64,000 nt of DNA, from NCBI RefSeq assembly GCF_000376445.1, contig NZ_AQXI01000001.1, positions 1,520,962 through 1,584,961 on the forward strand. The letters run 5' to 3'. Source of the DNA: Haladaptatus paucihalophilus DX253 (GTDB lineage: Archaea; Halobacteriota; Halobacteria; Halobacteriales; Haladaptataceae). The translations under genes and the position numbers were made by a program. Shown here piece after piece: positions 25,241-34,088 of this stretch; position 1 is the first letter of the stretch; each line of letters opens with the position of its first letter. Under the pieces are notes generated by a model that saw only the letters and a program-made list of their open reading frames with translations, did not search any database and was not told the origin of the DNA.

Positions 25241-26615
25241 CGACGGTCACTGTTCCACTCCAACGGACGTTTCGAGCGACGGTATCGAACCGGACAGGCT
25301 TACGGTGTTGATGGTTGCGACGAACGCGGAGACGAAGCGGGTCGCATCCGCCTTGGAGGACGAGCATCGACTTTCGACGCGAACCGTGCCCTCGGCGAAC
25401 GACGCACTCGGCCGTCTCGACGAGGAGCGCTCCATCGACTGCCTCGTCATCGCCCGAGCGGAGTTTCCGGACGACGTGGAGTCGTTTCTCGCCGACGTTC
25501 GAGCGCTCCGACCCGGACTGCCGGTCGTCCTCTCCGACTGGGGACGCCCGGAACTCCTTTCCAGGCGGATTCGCCGCGAGGTCGAACTCTGCCGTGGATT
25601 GCGCGACCTCGCAGGGTTTCGAGAGGCGGTCGAACACGCCGGGCACGCCATCATGATAACCGACCGGAGCGGGACGATAGAGTACGTCAACTCGGCGTTC
25701 GAGCGAACGACGGGATACGACGAAAGCGAGGCCGTTGGCCGCCGTCCCAGCATCCTCAAATCGGGCGAGCACGACCGGGAGTTTTACACTGACCTCTGGA
25801 TGACGATCCTCAACGGCGAAGTGTGGGAAGGACGCCTGGAGAATCGTCACCGGTCGGGGTATCACTACCCCATCGAACAGACCATCGCTCCCATCACCAA
25901 CGAGGTCGGCGACGTGACGAGGTTCGTCGCGGTCAACCGGGATATTTCGCGGCAGAAGGCCTACGAAGACCAACTTCGAGAACAGAACCAGCGCCTCGAA
26001 TCGTTCGCACGGACGGTCGCACACGACCTTCGCAATCCCCTGAACGTGGTTCAGGGGCAGGTGGAACTCGCACGCGAGCGGGGCGACGAACGGTTCTTCG
26101 ACGCCGCGCTTCGCGCCGCCTCCCGAATGGACCGACTGATCGACGAACTCCTGAAACTCGCGGAACAGGGGAAGGCGGTGCTCGACCCCGAACCGGTGGC
26201 GCTTACCGACGCGGCGACGAACGCGTGGGAATTGACCGACACGCTCGATGCAACGCTATCGGTCGATAGCGACCGACGAATCGTCGCCGACGAAACGCGG
26301 TTGTGCCAACTGTTGGAGAACCTCTTTTCGAACGCGGTGGTCCACGCCGGTTCGGACGTGTCCGTCACCGTCGGAACGACCGACGAGGGGATTTACGTGG
26401 CCGACGACGGACCGGGCATCCCCGAAACGGAGCGCGCGACGGTCTTCGAATCCGGGTACACGACCGCATCCGAGGGGACCGGATTCGGCCTCGCTATCGT
26501 GAAACAGATCGCCGATGCCCACGGATGGCAAATAGCCGTCGGCGAGAGCGAAGACGGCGGCGCACGGTTCGAGGTGTCCGGGGTCGAATTGAAAGCGAAC
26601 GGGGACGAGACGTGA
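25233..26615 (+). CDS. PAS-domain sensor histidine kinase with degenerate receiver
   Basis: A 460-residue soluble kinase. Residues 20-115 look like a receiver fold (LTVLMVATNAET, then CLVIARAEFP), but the phosphoacceptor aspartate position holds Ala/Arg, so it is probably not phosphorylated. A PAS/PAC domain follows (about 128-242, with GYDESEAVGRRPSILKSGEH). The HisKA H-box is VAHDLRNPL (H264), and the HATPase has N and G boxes LLENLFSNAVVHAG, VADDGPGIPE and GTGFGLAIVK. All catalytic motifs are intact. No membrane segment, so it senses a cytoplasmic signal. It overlaps the HalX response regulator, its likely partner. Confidence 0.9.
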   Translation: MTDDGHCSTPTDVSSDGIEPDRLTVLMVATNAETKRVASALEDEHRLSTRTVPSANDALGRLDEERSIDCLVIARAEFPDDVESFLADVRALRPGLPVVLSDWGRPELLSRRIRREVELCRGLRDLAGFREAVEHAGHAIMITDRSGTIEYVNSAFERTTGYDESEAVGRRPSILKSGEHDREFYTDLWMTILNGEVWEGRLENRHRSGYHYPIEQTIAPITNEVGDVTRFVAVNRDISRQKAYEDQLREQNQRLESFARTVAHDLRNPLNVVQGQVELARERGDERFFDAALRAASRMDRLIDELLKLAEQGKAVLDPEPVALTDAATNAWELTDTLDATLSVDSDRRIVADETRLCQLLENLFSNAVVHAGSDVSVTVGTTDEGIYVADDGPGIPETERATVFESGYTTASEGTGFGLAIVKQIADAHGWQIAVGESEDGGARFEVSGVELKANGDET

Positions 26616-26658
26616 GCGGTAGCGTACCTTTTTGACCCGTGGCAACACGTCTCGTCGT

Positions 26659-27990
26659 ATGAGCGATGTCGAACGTGCGCTTGGCGATGCGTGGACCGAT
26701 GACTACCCGTGGGAATTCCTGACGAAACTGACCGAACTCGAAAACAGGATGGGCGGTCATCCCGGCGAGCGACGAGCGGCGGAGTTGGTCGTCGAGGGGT
26801 TCGAGCGGGCCGGGGCGCGCAACCCACACATCGAACCGTTCGACATGAACTGCTGGACTCGCGGGTCTGCGGAACTCGCCCTGACCGAACCGGTCGAACG
26901 GTCCTTCGAAACCATCGCGCTTCCGTACTCGCTCGCGGGAGACGTGCGGGGAGAACTGGTGGACGTTGGTCACGGCATGCCCGAGGAGATAGACGAAAAG
27001 GACGTCGCCGGGAAGATAGCGGTCGCCAGCACGACGACGCCGAAAGGCAGTCGGTTCATCCATCGGATGGAGAAGTTCGGCCACGCCGCCGCCGCGGGTG
27101 CGGAGGGGTTCGTCTTCCACAATCACGTGCCGGGACAGCTACCGCCGACCGGTTCGCTCACCTTCGGCGACGAGGCCGCGGTTCCGTCAGTCGGCGTCAG
27201 CAAGGAGTCGGGCGCGTGGTTGACCGAGTACGCGGAAAAAGGTGCGACGGCGCGACTGGTCGTGGACGCGAACACCGAACCGGGAACGAGCCACAACGCG
27301 GTCGCCGAACTCGGTCCCGAGACGGACGAGGAGGTCGTGGTCGTCGCCCACTTGGACGCACACGACATCGCGGAAGGGGCGCTCGACAACGGGTGTGGCA
27401 TCACCGTCGTCGTCGCCATGGCACACCTGCTCTCGAAACTGGACCTCGACACGCGCGTCCGAGTCGCGGGCGTCGGCTGTGAGGAAACCGGCCTGCTGGG
27501 AAGCGAGGCGTTGGTCGAGTCGCTCGATACCGGACGAGTCCGAGCGGTCGTCAACGTCGATGGCGCGGGACGGTTCCGCGACATGCGCGCCTACCTCCAC
27601 GGCTCCGAGACGATGCGGTCGGTCGTCGAGACCGTCTCCGAGGAGGCGAATCAGCCGATACTGCTCCAGGAAGGGGTCCACCCCTTCAGCGACCACTGGC
27701 CGTTCCTGAAGGCGGGCGTTCCGGCGCTGCAACTGCACAGCGAACCGGACGGCAGTGCACCCGGTGAACGCGGCCGTGGCTGGGGTCACACCCACGCCGA
27801 CACCCGGGACAAGGTGGACGACCGCAACCTCCGCGAACACGCCATGCTGGCGGCGCTGCTGGTCCAAGAGGTGGCCGCACGCGAGGAGATTCCGAGACCG
27901 ACACCCGAGGACATCGTTGCGAACCTCAGAGAACAGGAGTACGAGGAGGGGATGCGGGCGGCGGGAATCTGGCCGGAGGGCTGGAACTAA
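26659..27990 (+). CDS. M28 family zinc aminopeptidase
   Basis: A 443-residue peptidase. Metal-binding motifs of M28 are visible: VVVVAHLDAHDIAEGALDNG (residues ~230-249, His and Asp ligands), then GCEETGLLGSEAL, VNVDGAG and, near the end, WGHTHADTRDKVD. A PA-type insertion (about 95-190, with DVAGKIAVASTTTP and GAEGFVFHN) precedes the catalytic part. No signal peptide is seen, so it probably acts in the cytoplasm on peptides. The ATG at 26659 is chosen over 26632. It converges on a small membrane protein gene, sharing three bases at the stops. Confidence 0.9.
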   Translation: MSDVERALGDAWTDDYPWEFLTKLTELENRMGGHPGERRAAELVVEGFERAGARNPHIEPFDMNCWTRGSAELALTEPVERSFETIALPYSLAGDVRGELVDVGHGMPEEIDEKDVAGKIAVASTTTPKGSRFIHRMEKFGHAAAAGAEGFVFHNHVPGQLPPTGSLTFGDEAAVPSVGVSKESGAWLTEYAEKGATARLVVDANTEPGTSHNAVAELGPETDEEVVVVAHLDAHDIAEGALDNGCGITVVVAMAHLLSKLDLDTRVRVAGVGCEETGLLGSEALVESLDTGRVRAVVNVDGAGRFRDMRAYLHGSETMRSVVETVSEEANQPILLQEGVHPFSDHWPFLKAGVPALQLHSEPDGSAPGERGRGWGHTHADTRDKVDDRNLREHAMLAALLVQEVAAREEIPRPTPEDIVANLREQEYEEGMRAAGIWPEGWN

Positions 27991-28223
27991 GCGCAGAACC
28001 TGACTTCGCGCCGGACGATTTCCTCGACGAGCTTTCCGAGTCCGCGGACGACGAGATAGACGCCGACGATGAGCGAACCGAGGGCGAACAGCGCGTAGAG
28101 AAGGATACCGAGGAATCCGAACACGCTCGCCGCGATGCCGCCGAGTGTCTGTCCGAGAAGGACGGCCACTATCCCGAGCACGATATCCGTCGTTACCTCC
28201 CACAGCAGCTCATCGTTAACCAT
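27987..28223 (-). CDS. Small membrane protein of unknown function
   Basis: A 78-residue protein with two long hydrophobic helices (about residues 10-33 and 36-62) rich in Gly and Leu, then a basic C-terminus (LVEEIVRREVRFCA). No family is recognised. The ATG at 28223 is used, and a purine run lies just upstream (GAAAGGAGG in the opposite strand does not apply). The stop overlaps the stop of the M28 peptidase gene. The regular hydrophobic pattern supports a real gene. Confidence 0.6.
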   Translation of the reverse strand: MVNDELLWEVTTDIVLGIVAVLLGQTLGGIAASVFGFLGILLYALFALGSLIVGVYLVVRGLGKLVEEIVRREVRFCA

Positions 28224-28254
28224 GGAGATAGAAAAGACGAAAGGAGGTATAAAA

Positions 28255-29046
28255 TTATTCCACGCCGCGACAAATATCACGCGTTACACGACTCCGCGTC
28301 CGCCGCTCGACGCGGAGGTCGCCGAACACGTCGCGGACGCTTTTTACCGCCGCGCCGTCGACCGAGAACTCGCAGTCGTACCCCACGTCGGCTAGATAGA
28401 GGGGGTGTGCCGACGCACACGGGACGCCCGCTCTCCCGTCGAGCGGTTCCGGTGCGAGAACGGTGTCGATTTTCGCCATCTCGGCGTCGCCGGTCGCAAT
28501 CGAGTGAATCAAGGAGACGACCCGTCGAACGAGGTTTCTGGCGAAACCGCCCGCCTGGAACGTGAAGACGAGGTACTCGCCGTCCTGTACCACGTCGATG
28601 CCGAGGTCCCGGACCGTCCCCTCGGTGTCCGACGTCAGGTTGTGAAAGTCGTGTTCCCCCGAGAGGCGGTCGGACGCCTCCTTCGCCAATCCGAGGTTCG
28701 CACGAGGTGCATAGCAGTGATAGACGTACTCCCGATAGTAGGCGTCGTGAGTTGCGTGGAACGCGGGAACGACGTCGGCGCTGGCCCAGACGCGAATCTC
28801 GGCTGGAAGTTCGCTGTTGAACGCCGACGGCGTGAGCCACTCGGGACACTCGAACGCGACCGTCTGTGCGAGGGCGGACACCCCCGAATCCGTCCGTCCG
28901 GCGGCGGCGTAGCCGTCCGGCACCCTGTCCGCGACGCCGAGGGCGCGAAGCGACTCGAACAGCGAATCCTCGACCGTCGGGACGTCCGGCTGGCGCTGAA
29001 ATCCGTAGAACGGGCGGCCGTCATAGGCGACTCGAAAGGCACGCAT
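28255..29046 (-). CDS. truA: tRNA pseudouridine(38-40) synthase TruA
   Basis: Isomerises uridines 38-40 in the anticodon arm of tRNAs. The 263 residues match archaeal TruA. The catalytic motif AAAGRTDSGVSALAQ contains the nucleophile D53. YREYVYHCY and GEHDFHNLT lie in the middle, and RNLVRRVVSLIHSIATGDA near residue 178. The ATG at 29046 starts just before the AFRVAYDGRPFYGFQ strand; a further in-frame ATG at 29061 lies 15 bases upstream. The gene is single and diverges from nothing, with a PP-loop gene downstream of its start region. Confidence 0.95.
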   Translation of the reverse strand: MRAFRVAYDGRPFYGFQRQPDVPTVEDSLFESLRALGVADRVPDGYAAAGRTDSGVSALAQTVAFECPEWLTPSAFNSELPAEIRVWASADVVPAFHATHDAYYREYVYHCYAPRANLGLAKEASDRLSGEHDFHNLTSDTEGTVRDLGIDVVQDGEYLVFTFQAGGFARNLVRRVVSLIHSIATGDAEMAKIDTVLAPEPLDGRAGVPCASAHPLYLADVGYDCEFSVDGAAVKSVRDVFGDLRVERRTRSRVTRDICRGVE

Positions 29047-29181
29047 CGCCAATCCATACACAATCCGAGGGTATAGTTCGTCGGATGTTACCGCGCGTTC
29101 ACGAACTCGTTGAGAACGCGTACCGAAACACAGGACCGACGTTCGAGCGGCGTATCGACAAAATATAGTCAGAAACCCGAG

Positions 29182-29781
29182 TTAACGCCGCTCGGTAAAT
29201 CCCGTAACGTACGTCTGTTCGTGGGCAGGGAACACCTCGTCGATGGTTTCCGCGCCGTGTTCGCGTGCCAGGAGCGTCCGGAGTTCGGCCTCGTAGTCGG
29301 CCTTTCGAATCTCGTCGCTCGGCCCGGATTCGACGTCGAGCGTCGCCGCGACGAGGCGGTCGACCGCCCCGCGACCGAAGCCGGAGAGTGGAACGATGTA
29401 GTCGATGTCGTGTCGGTCTTCGAGACTTTGGGCTTGCGCGCGCGAGACGGTCGGAACCCGGTCGTCGCGGCGGGTACCGTCCGCTATCGCGTCGAAGCCC
29501 ATCGCGGCGACGGTTTCCAGCGCGTGGAGGTGAACGTGTTGGATGCCGTTCCGCGGGTAGCCGTCCTCGACCATCCGTTCGACCGCCGTCACCGCGGCGT
29601 CGTGGTCGAGTTCGACCGCTTCGAAGTCGAATCCGGTCGCTTCGGCGGTGTCACGGGCGTTTTTCCAGTCGTCAGTGATGCCGAAGTGGGCGGTGACGAG
29701 GGTGACGTCGTAGAAGTCGGCGAGCAAGAGGGCGGCGAGCGTCGAATCCTTGCCGCCGCTGTAGAGGAGTCCGAGGTCCAT
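29182..29781 (-). CDS. PP-loop adenine nucleotide alpha hydrolase
   Basis: A 199-residue protein with the PP-loop LLYSGGKDSTLAALLL (residues 5-20), which binds ATP and adenylates a substrate. The rest of the sequence, including DGTRRDDRVPTVSRAQAQSLED, resembles a haloarchaeal family related to ATP-dependent tRNA- or diphthine-modifying enzymes. The exact reaction is unknown. It ends two bases from the PDCD5 gene upstream on the same strand, so the order S19e, PDCD5, PP-loop suggests a translation-related cluster. A role in tRNA or translation-factor modification is therefore a guess. Confidence 0.82.
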   Translation of the reverse strand: MDLGLLYSGGKDSTLAALLLADFYDVTLVTAHFGITDDWKNARDTAEATGFDFEAVELDHDAAVTAVERMVEDGYPRNGIQHVHLHALETVAAMGFDAIADGTRRDDRVPTVSRAQAQSLEDRHDIDYIVPLSGFGRGAVDRLVAATLDVESGPSDEIRKADYEAELRTLLAREHGAETIDEVFPAHEQTYVTGFTERR

Positions 29782-29782
29782 C

Positions 29783-30124
29783 TCAGCGGCGCTTGATGTT
29801 GAAGCTCTTCTTGTCGGGCTTCAGCTCTCGGAGCAACTCCTTCATCTTCTGGTCGTCGATTTTGCCGTTGATACGGCCGCTCTGTGCGATGGCGAGTATC
29901 TGCTGTTCGACTTGATCCGCGAACTGCGGTTTGCTCATCCGAACCGAGTTCAGTCGCTTTCGCGCACCGTCGGTGAGGTACTGGCGGAGAAGCGCCTGTT
30001 TCTGTGCGTCGGCCTGCTGTTGGGCCTGTTGTTGGGCCTCCTCCTGCTGTTTTTGGTCCTGTAGCTCCTCCATCTTCTGTTTTCGAAGCTCTTCGAGTCG
30101 GTCATCGTCGGGACTTCCACTCAT
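29783..30124 (-). CDS. DNA-binding protein of the PDCD5 family
   Basis: A 113-residue protein of the archaeal/eukaryotic PDCD5 (TFAR19) family. It has a Gln-rich, charged N-terminal helix (about residues 5-48) and a conserved three-helix core with [21 protein letters not shown] and [15 protein letters not shown]. It is a small nucleic-acid-binding protein, and in archaea it sits beside ribosomal protein S19e, as here. Its role is unsettled. The next gene on the strand starts two bases after its stop, so they are likely co-transcribed. Confidence 0.93.
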   Translation of the reverse strand: MSGSPDDDRLEELRKQKMEELQDQKQQEEAQQQAQQQADAQKQALLRQYLTDGARKRLNSVRMSKPQFADQVEQQILAIAQSGRINGKIDDQKMKELLRELKPDKKSFNIKRR

Positions 30125-30267
30125 GCCTTATCGGTTGTTTACCGCGCACGACCAAAAACAATTACGGAGGCGTCCGTCCCGCGGAGGACCGAGAGCGGAC
30201 GCACGACTCGTCGGAAAACGAGTGGTTGGCCGGGGAGAAACGGCAACCGAAAAAGACGGTACTCAGT

Positions 30268-30723
30268 TTATGCGTAGCGTTCGAGTTCCGGTCGGTCGAG
30301 GTCCGAGAGGACTTCGCCAGCCGTGTCGTCGAGGAGGCTTCGGCCGTCCGCCGTAATTTCGCGGCCGCGGTGCTCGTTGGACTGGATGAGGTCTTCCTCT
30401 TCGAGCTGCTGGAGGATGGTGCGGATGACCTTCTTGCTGCCGTCCGAGCGGTGGTTCGGTGCGACGGCGTAGCGGTTCGAACCGCCCTTGCTGCCGCCGT
30501 ATTCGGTCGAGAGGCGCTCGACGCCGATCGGGCCGTTCATGGCGACCTTACGGAGGAGGCTCCCCGCACGGATGTGCCAGAAGTTCTCCTGTTCGGGGGG
30601 AAGCTCGCGCTGGGAACCGGTTTTGGTGAATTCGGCCCAGTCCGGTCGGTCGAATCGATCCTCAAGTTCGTCGGCGAGCGCCTCGATAAGCGCATCCGCC
30701 GGAACGTCGTAGAGCGTCGTCAT
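30268..30723 (-). CDS. rps19e: 30S ribosomal protein S19e
   Basis: A 151-residue small-subunit protein found only in archaea and eukaryotes, needed for late small-subunit assembly. It starts MTTLYDVPADALIEALADEL and has the conserved segments QENFWHIRAGSLLRKVAMNGPIGV (shown here in parts: FWHIRAGSLLRKVA then NGPIGVERL), STEYGGSKGG and VIRTILQQLEEEDL. It is full length. The PDCD5 gene lies 143 bases downstream on the same strand, the usual archaeal order. Confidence 0.95.
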   Translation of the reverse strand: MTTLYDVPADALIEALADELEDRFDRPDWAEFTKTGSQRELPPEQENFWHIRAGSLLRKVAMNGPIGVERLSTEYGGSKGGSNRYAVAPNHRSDGSKKVIRTILQQLEEEDLIQSNEHRGREITADGRSLLDDTAGEVLSDLDRPELERYA

Positions 30724-30794
30724 ACGACTGATTTCCGTGCGGCGGCGTTTAAAGCCATCGTTACGGAGTTCAAACGGGAGCGGGCGTCTCCCCG

Positions 30795-31844
30795 TCAATC
30801 GCTCCTGACGCTGCCGGTACTCGCGTTGTCGGCTTCCAGCATCGCGGTGGTAGAGCCGCCGATGAGGATGGGGAGCAGGTAGGTCGCGCCGCGGTGGATG
30901 ACCGCCGCCGCGCTCGCCGTCGCCACCGAAACTCCGGCGATGGGGACGAGCAAGAGGACTAACGCGGCGTCGAGCGCACCGAGACCGCCCGGAAGCGGTG
31001 CGACACCCGCGATGCTCCCGATGGGGACGACGAACAACACGGCGGCGAACGGGACGGTGTAGCCGAGCGCGTAGAACGACAGCCACAGCGAGACCGAGGA
31101 CAGGAGCCACCCGAGCGCGGAGAAGAAGACCGAGAGCGCGAGTTTACGGCGGTCTCCGGCGACCCGTTCGATGGCGTCGAAGAACCCGCGGAGTCGGTGG
31201 ACCACCGCGGGTTTCGTCGTCGGGGAAACCGGCGGCACGAACCGAGCGAAAAAGCCGACGACCCGAACGACGCCCGTTGCGATGGTCAACTCGACGGTGT
31301 CCCGCTTTCGCCACCCGATGACCGCGACCGTCGGAACCGCGACGGCGAGTGCGACGATGGACAGCGCGATCATCACCGCCGTATCGCCGAGCGTGAGCAC
31401 CGTCGCGTAGTAGGCCACGCCGACCAGCGCGAACGAGATGGACGGAACGAAGTTGATGGAGTCCACGCTGGCGATGGCACCGAGGCTCGACTCGTAATCG
31501 GCGTTCGTCGTCCGCGAGATGAGGAGCGCGGCGAACGGTTCGCCGCCCGCTTGCCCGAACGGCGTGACGTTGTTAGCGAACGTCGCCCCCGCGTAGAGGA
31601 AAAACGATCGGAGGACGGTGATACGAATGCCGAGGACGCCGAGAACGGTCCGAAGCGACATCGACCACGCGAAGAGCCACCCGAGGGCGACGACGGCGAC
31701 GAGCACGATAACGCGACCGTCGGCCATCGAGAGCGTGGTCATCACCTCGTCGATACCGGCGAGGAAGAAGATGACGAGCAGGACGGCAAGCGCGGCTACG
31801 AAGCCGACGAGAATCGTCTGCACGTCACCCAGGTCGAGACGCAT
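30795..31844 (-). CDS. Lysylphosphatidylglycerol synthetase/flippase-like membrane protein (UPF0104)
   Basis: A 349-residue polytopic membrane protein with eight or more helices. The family signature of LPG synthase transmembrane regions is visible: TFANNVTPFGQAGGEPFAALLI near residue 95 (shown in family form NNVTPFGQAGGEP), and VPIGSIAGVAPLPGGLGALDA near 285. Such proteins move or modify lipids, and in archaea neighbours often point to glycolipid or polyprenol handling; the substrate is not known. The ATG at 31844 is preferred to 31880, which would shorten the promoter space to the divergent thiL. No soluble transferase domain is present. Confidence 0.85.
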   Translation of the reverse strand: MRLDLGDVQTILVGFVAALAVLLVIFFLAGIDEVMTTLSMADGRVIVLVAVVALGWLFAWSMSLRTVLGVLGIRITVLRSFFLYAGATFANNVTPFGQAGGEPFAALLISRTTNADYESSLGAIASVDSINFVPSISFALVGVAYYATVLTLGDTAVMIALSIVALAVAVPTVAVIGWRKRDTVELTIATGVVRVVGFFARFVPPVSPTTKPAVVHRLRGFFDAIERVAGDRRKLALSVFFSALGWLLSSVSLWLSFYALGYTVPFAAVLFVVPIGSIAGVAPLPGGLGALDAALVLLLVPIAGVSVATASAAAVIHRGATYLLPILIGGSTTAMLEADNASTGSVRSD

Positions 31845-31924
31845 CAACTTTCCAATAACGCGCGGGTGGCTTGAAGCCAACGAAGACCGTTCGTCTTTTT
31901 CCCCACCGTGAGAAAACGTCGGGT

Positions 31925-32800
31925 ATGGACGAACGGGCCGCGCTCCGTCTGCTCGAAGGAACCCTCTCCGACGCGGGGGACGACGCAGCAGTCATCGATG
32001 GACACGTGCTGACGACGGACATGCTCCACGAGACGACGGATTTCCCCGACGGGACGACGCGGTACACCGCTGGCTGGCGGTCGGTCGGTGCCTCGCTCTC
32101 CGACGTTGCCGCGATGGGTGCGAACGCAGTCGCGAGCGTCGCCGTCTACGCCGCACCGGAGTTCGACCCCGACGACCTCGAGTCGTTCGTCGCGGGTGCG
32201 AGCGACGTGTGCGAGTCGGTCGGCGCGCGGTACGTCGGCGGCGACCTCGACACCTTCGAGGAGTTCACGGCGTCGACGACGGTGCTCGGGGAAACCGACG
32301 ACCCGGTGTTACGCTCGGGTGCGAAACCGGGAGACGCGCTGTGCGTAACCGGCACGCTCGGACGGAGCGGGGCGGCGCTCCGACTGTTCGAAGCGGGAGA
32401 AATCGAGCGGGCGAACGAACTGTTCCGGTTCGAACCGCGGGTGGCCGCCGGACGAGCGCTCGCACCGTTCGCAACCGCGATGATGGATTCGAGCGACGGT
32501 CTCGCTCGCTCGGTTCACCAACTCGCGGAGGCGAGCGAGTGCGGGTTCGAGCTCGACGGCGAATCGATTCCCGTCGCGGAGAGCGTCCGGGAAGTCGCAA
32601 CTGACGCCGACGACGAGCGCGACTTGAGCCTCTTTTTCGGCGAGGATTTCGAACTGGTGTTCACCGTGCCGAAGGCGACCGTAGAGGACGCGCGGGAGGC
32701 ATCGCCGACGCCGATTTCCGTCGTCGGGTCGGTGACGGAGGACGGGATTCAACTGGACGACGAGGCGCTTCCCGACCGCGGCTACACGCACGGGGAGTGA
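31925..32800 (+). CDS. thiL: Thiamine-monophosphate kinase
   Basis: Phosphorylates thiamine monophosphate to the active cofactor thiamine diphosphate. The 291 residues are of the AIR-synthase/ThiL fold. An N-terminal GDDAAVIDG loop binds metal and ATP, GWRSVGASLSDVAAMGANAV and YVGGDLD lie in the middle, and MMDSSDGLARSVHQLAEAS near residue 180 carries aspartates of the ATP-binding site. FFGEDFELVFT precedes the C-terminus. The ATG at 31925 opens the conserved sequence. It diverges from a flippase-like gene and converges on an M50 protease gene, with a tandem repeat between the stops. Confidence 0.94.
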   Translation: MDERAALRLLEGTLSDAGDDAAVIDGHVLTTDMLHETTDFPDGTTRYTAGWRSVGASLSDVAAMGANAVASVAVYAAPEFDPDDLESFVAGASDVCESVGARYVGGDLDTFEEFTASTTVLGETDDPVLRSGAKPGDALCVTGTLGRSGAALRLFEAGEIERANELFRFEPRVAAGRALAPFATAMMDSSDGLARSVHQLAEASECGFELDGESIPVAESVREVATDADDERDLSLFFGEDFELVFTVPKATVEDAREASPTPISVVGSVTEDGIQLDDEALPDRGYTHGE

Positions 32801-32824
32801 ACGATTCAGTCATCGGGTAATTCG

Positions 32825-32943
32825 GTCTACGGACCGATTATCTGCTTCAGTCTACGGACCGATTATCTGCTTCAGTCTACGGACCGATTATCTGCTTCAG
32901 TCTACGGACCGATTATCTGCTTCAGTCTACGGACCGATTATCT
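32825..32943. repeat. 25-bp tandem repeat derived from the 3' end of the M50 protease gene
   Basis: Four perfect 25-bp units (32825-32849, 32850-32874, 32875-32899, 32900-32924) and a fifth, 19-base partial unit (32925-32943). On the minus strand each unit holds the last codons of the protease gene, ATA-ATC-GGT-CCG-TAG, plus a ten-base spacer. The fifth copy is the true 3' end of the gene, and the four others extend past its stop. This looks like slippage or unequal exchange, and the copies are identical, so it is recent or under homogenisation. Confidence 0.9.
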
Positions 32944-34054
32944 CGATGGGAACCGGCGTGAAACAGAGGACTCCGACGATGAAGGTCAGGATTCCGATCG
33001 CCATCCGTTTTGCATCGAGGCCGTCCTCGTTGACGGGGTTCGCCGGGCCGACGTACGCGAAGAACATCGACAGGAAGCCCCAGATGACCCACAGCACGGT
33101 CGCGTTGCTCACGTCGAGGACGTAGAAGACGTAGGCGGCGAGGCCGAACAGCATCGCGGGGACGAGGGCCGCGATACTTTCCTGGCGCTCGCCGATCATC
33201 GCGCGAACGATGTGGCCACCGTCGAGTTGGCCGACCGGGATGAGGTTGAGGAAGGTGACGAACATGCCGACCCACCCGCCGATGACGACCGGATTGACCG
33301 ACCGCGACGGGTCGGCGAAGGTGAGCGGTTGCCCCATCACGGCGGCGATGCCCTTGAGCAGGGGCGGGTAGCCGAACTGCACTTCCATGGTGTTCGCGCT
33401 GTTGATGACCGACTGCGGGACGGTCACGGGGTCGAGCGTCAAACCGACCGCGGTGACGACGACGGTCGCAACGAGGCCCGCGATGGGGCCGGCGACGCCG
33501 ATGTCGAAGAGCGCCTTTCGGTTGGGCATCTGGCCCTTCATCCGGATGACGGCACCCATCGTTCCGATGATAGAAAGCGGAACGGGGATGAAATACGGGA
33601 GACTCGCTTCCACGCCGTGGTAGCGACTCATGACGTAGTGACCCAGTTCGTGAGTCCCGAGCACGCCCATGACGGCGAACGTGAACGGCCACGCGGTCAT
33701 CACGGCCCCGACCGGGTTCGAGACGGGATTGACGTGGTACCACAGCGTCCCCGCCCACAGCGTCGAGAGAACGGTGGCGAGAAACAGGACGACGTTCTTC
33801 CACGGAACTCCGTTCGGGCCGAGGTGCACGGGTTCGGCGACGAGGACGTACTCACCCATCCGCGTCGAAAGCGAGACCTCGTATCCCTGTTCACGAAAGA
33901 GCGGCCAGACGGTCTGCATAAGCCGCTCTTGGGTGACGAGGGGTTCCCCGTAATAAACCAACTGCTCGCCATCAGCTCGAACGTCGTACACCCGAAACAC
34001 CGAGCGTAACCGTTCTAGCGAGGGGCCTGCCTCGGGCGGCTCCGTTGAAGCCAT
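32927..34054 (-). CDS. Site-2 type intramembrane metalloprotease (M50)
   Basis: A 375-residue membrane protease. An N-terminal soluble region (about residues 1-85) precedes six or more helices. The zinc site is HELGH (H135, E136, H139), and the third ligand lies in NLIPVGQLDGGHIV. It cuts substrates inside the membrane, commonly anti-sigma-like or membrane regulatory proteins; archaeal substrates are unknown. It starts at the ATG at 34054 and ends in EIIGP. The last codons are part of a 25-bp tandem repeat that runs downstream of the stop. Confidence 0.92.
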   Translation of the reverse strand: MASTEPPEAGPSLERLRSVFRVYDVRADGEQLVYYGEPLVTQERLMQTVWPLFREQGYEVSLSTRMGEYVLVAEPVHLGPNGVPWKNVVLFLATVLSTLWAGTLWYHVNPVSNPVGAVMTAWPFTFAVMGVLGTHELGHYVMSRYHGVEASLPYFIPVPLSIIGTMGAVIRMKGQMPNRKALFDIGVAGPIAGLVATVVVTAVGLTLDPVTVPQSVINSANTMEVQFGYPPLLKGIAAVMGQPLTFADPSRSVNPVVIGGWVGMFVTFLNLIPVGQLDGGHIVRAMIGERQESIAALVPAMLFGLAAYVFYVLDVSNATVLWVIWGFLSMFFAYVGPANPVNEDGLDAKRMAIGILTFIVGVLCFTPVPIEIIGP

Positions 34055-34088
34055 TCGGTCCTACTACGGAACGAATGGGTATAAACCC

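Noticed and set aside
32825-32943. Possible CRISPR array
   Set aside because: The repeats are directly adjacent with no unique spacers, and the unit contains the gene's own stop codon, so it is a simple tandem array.
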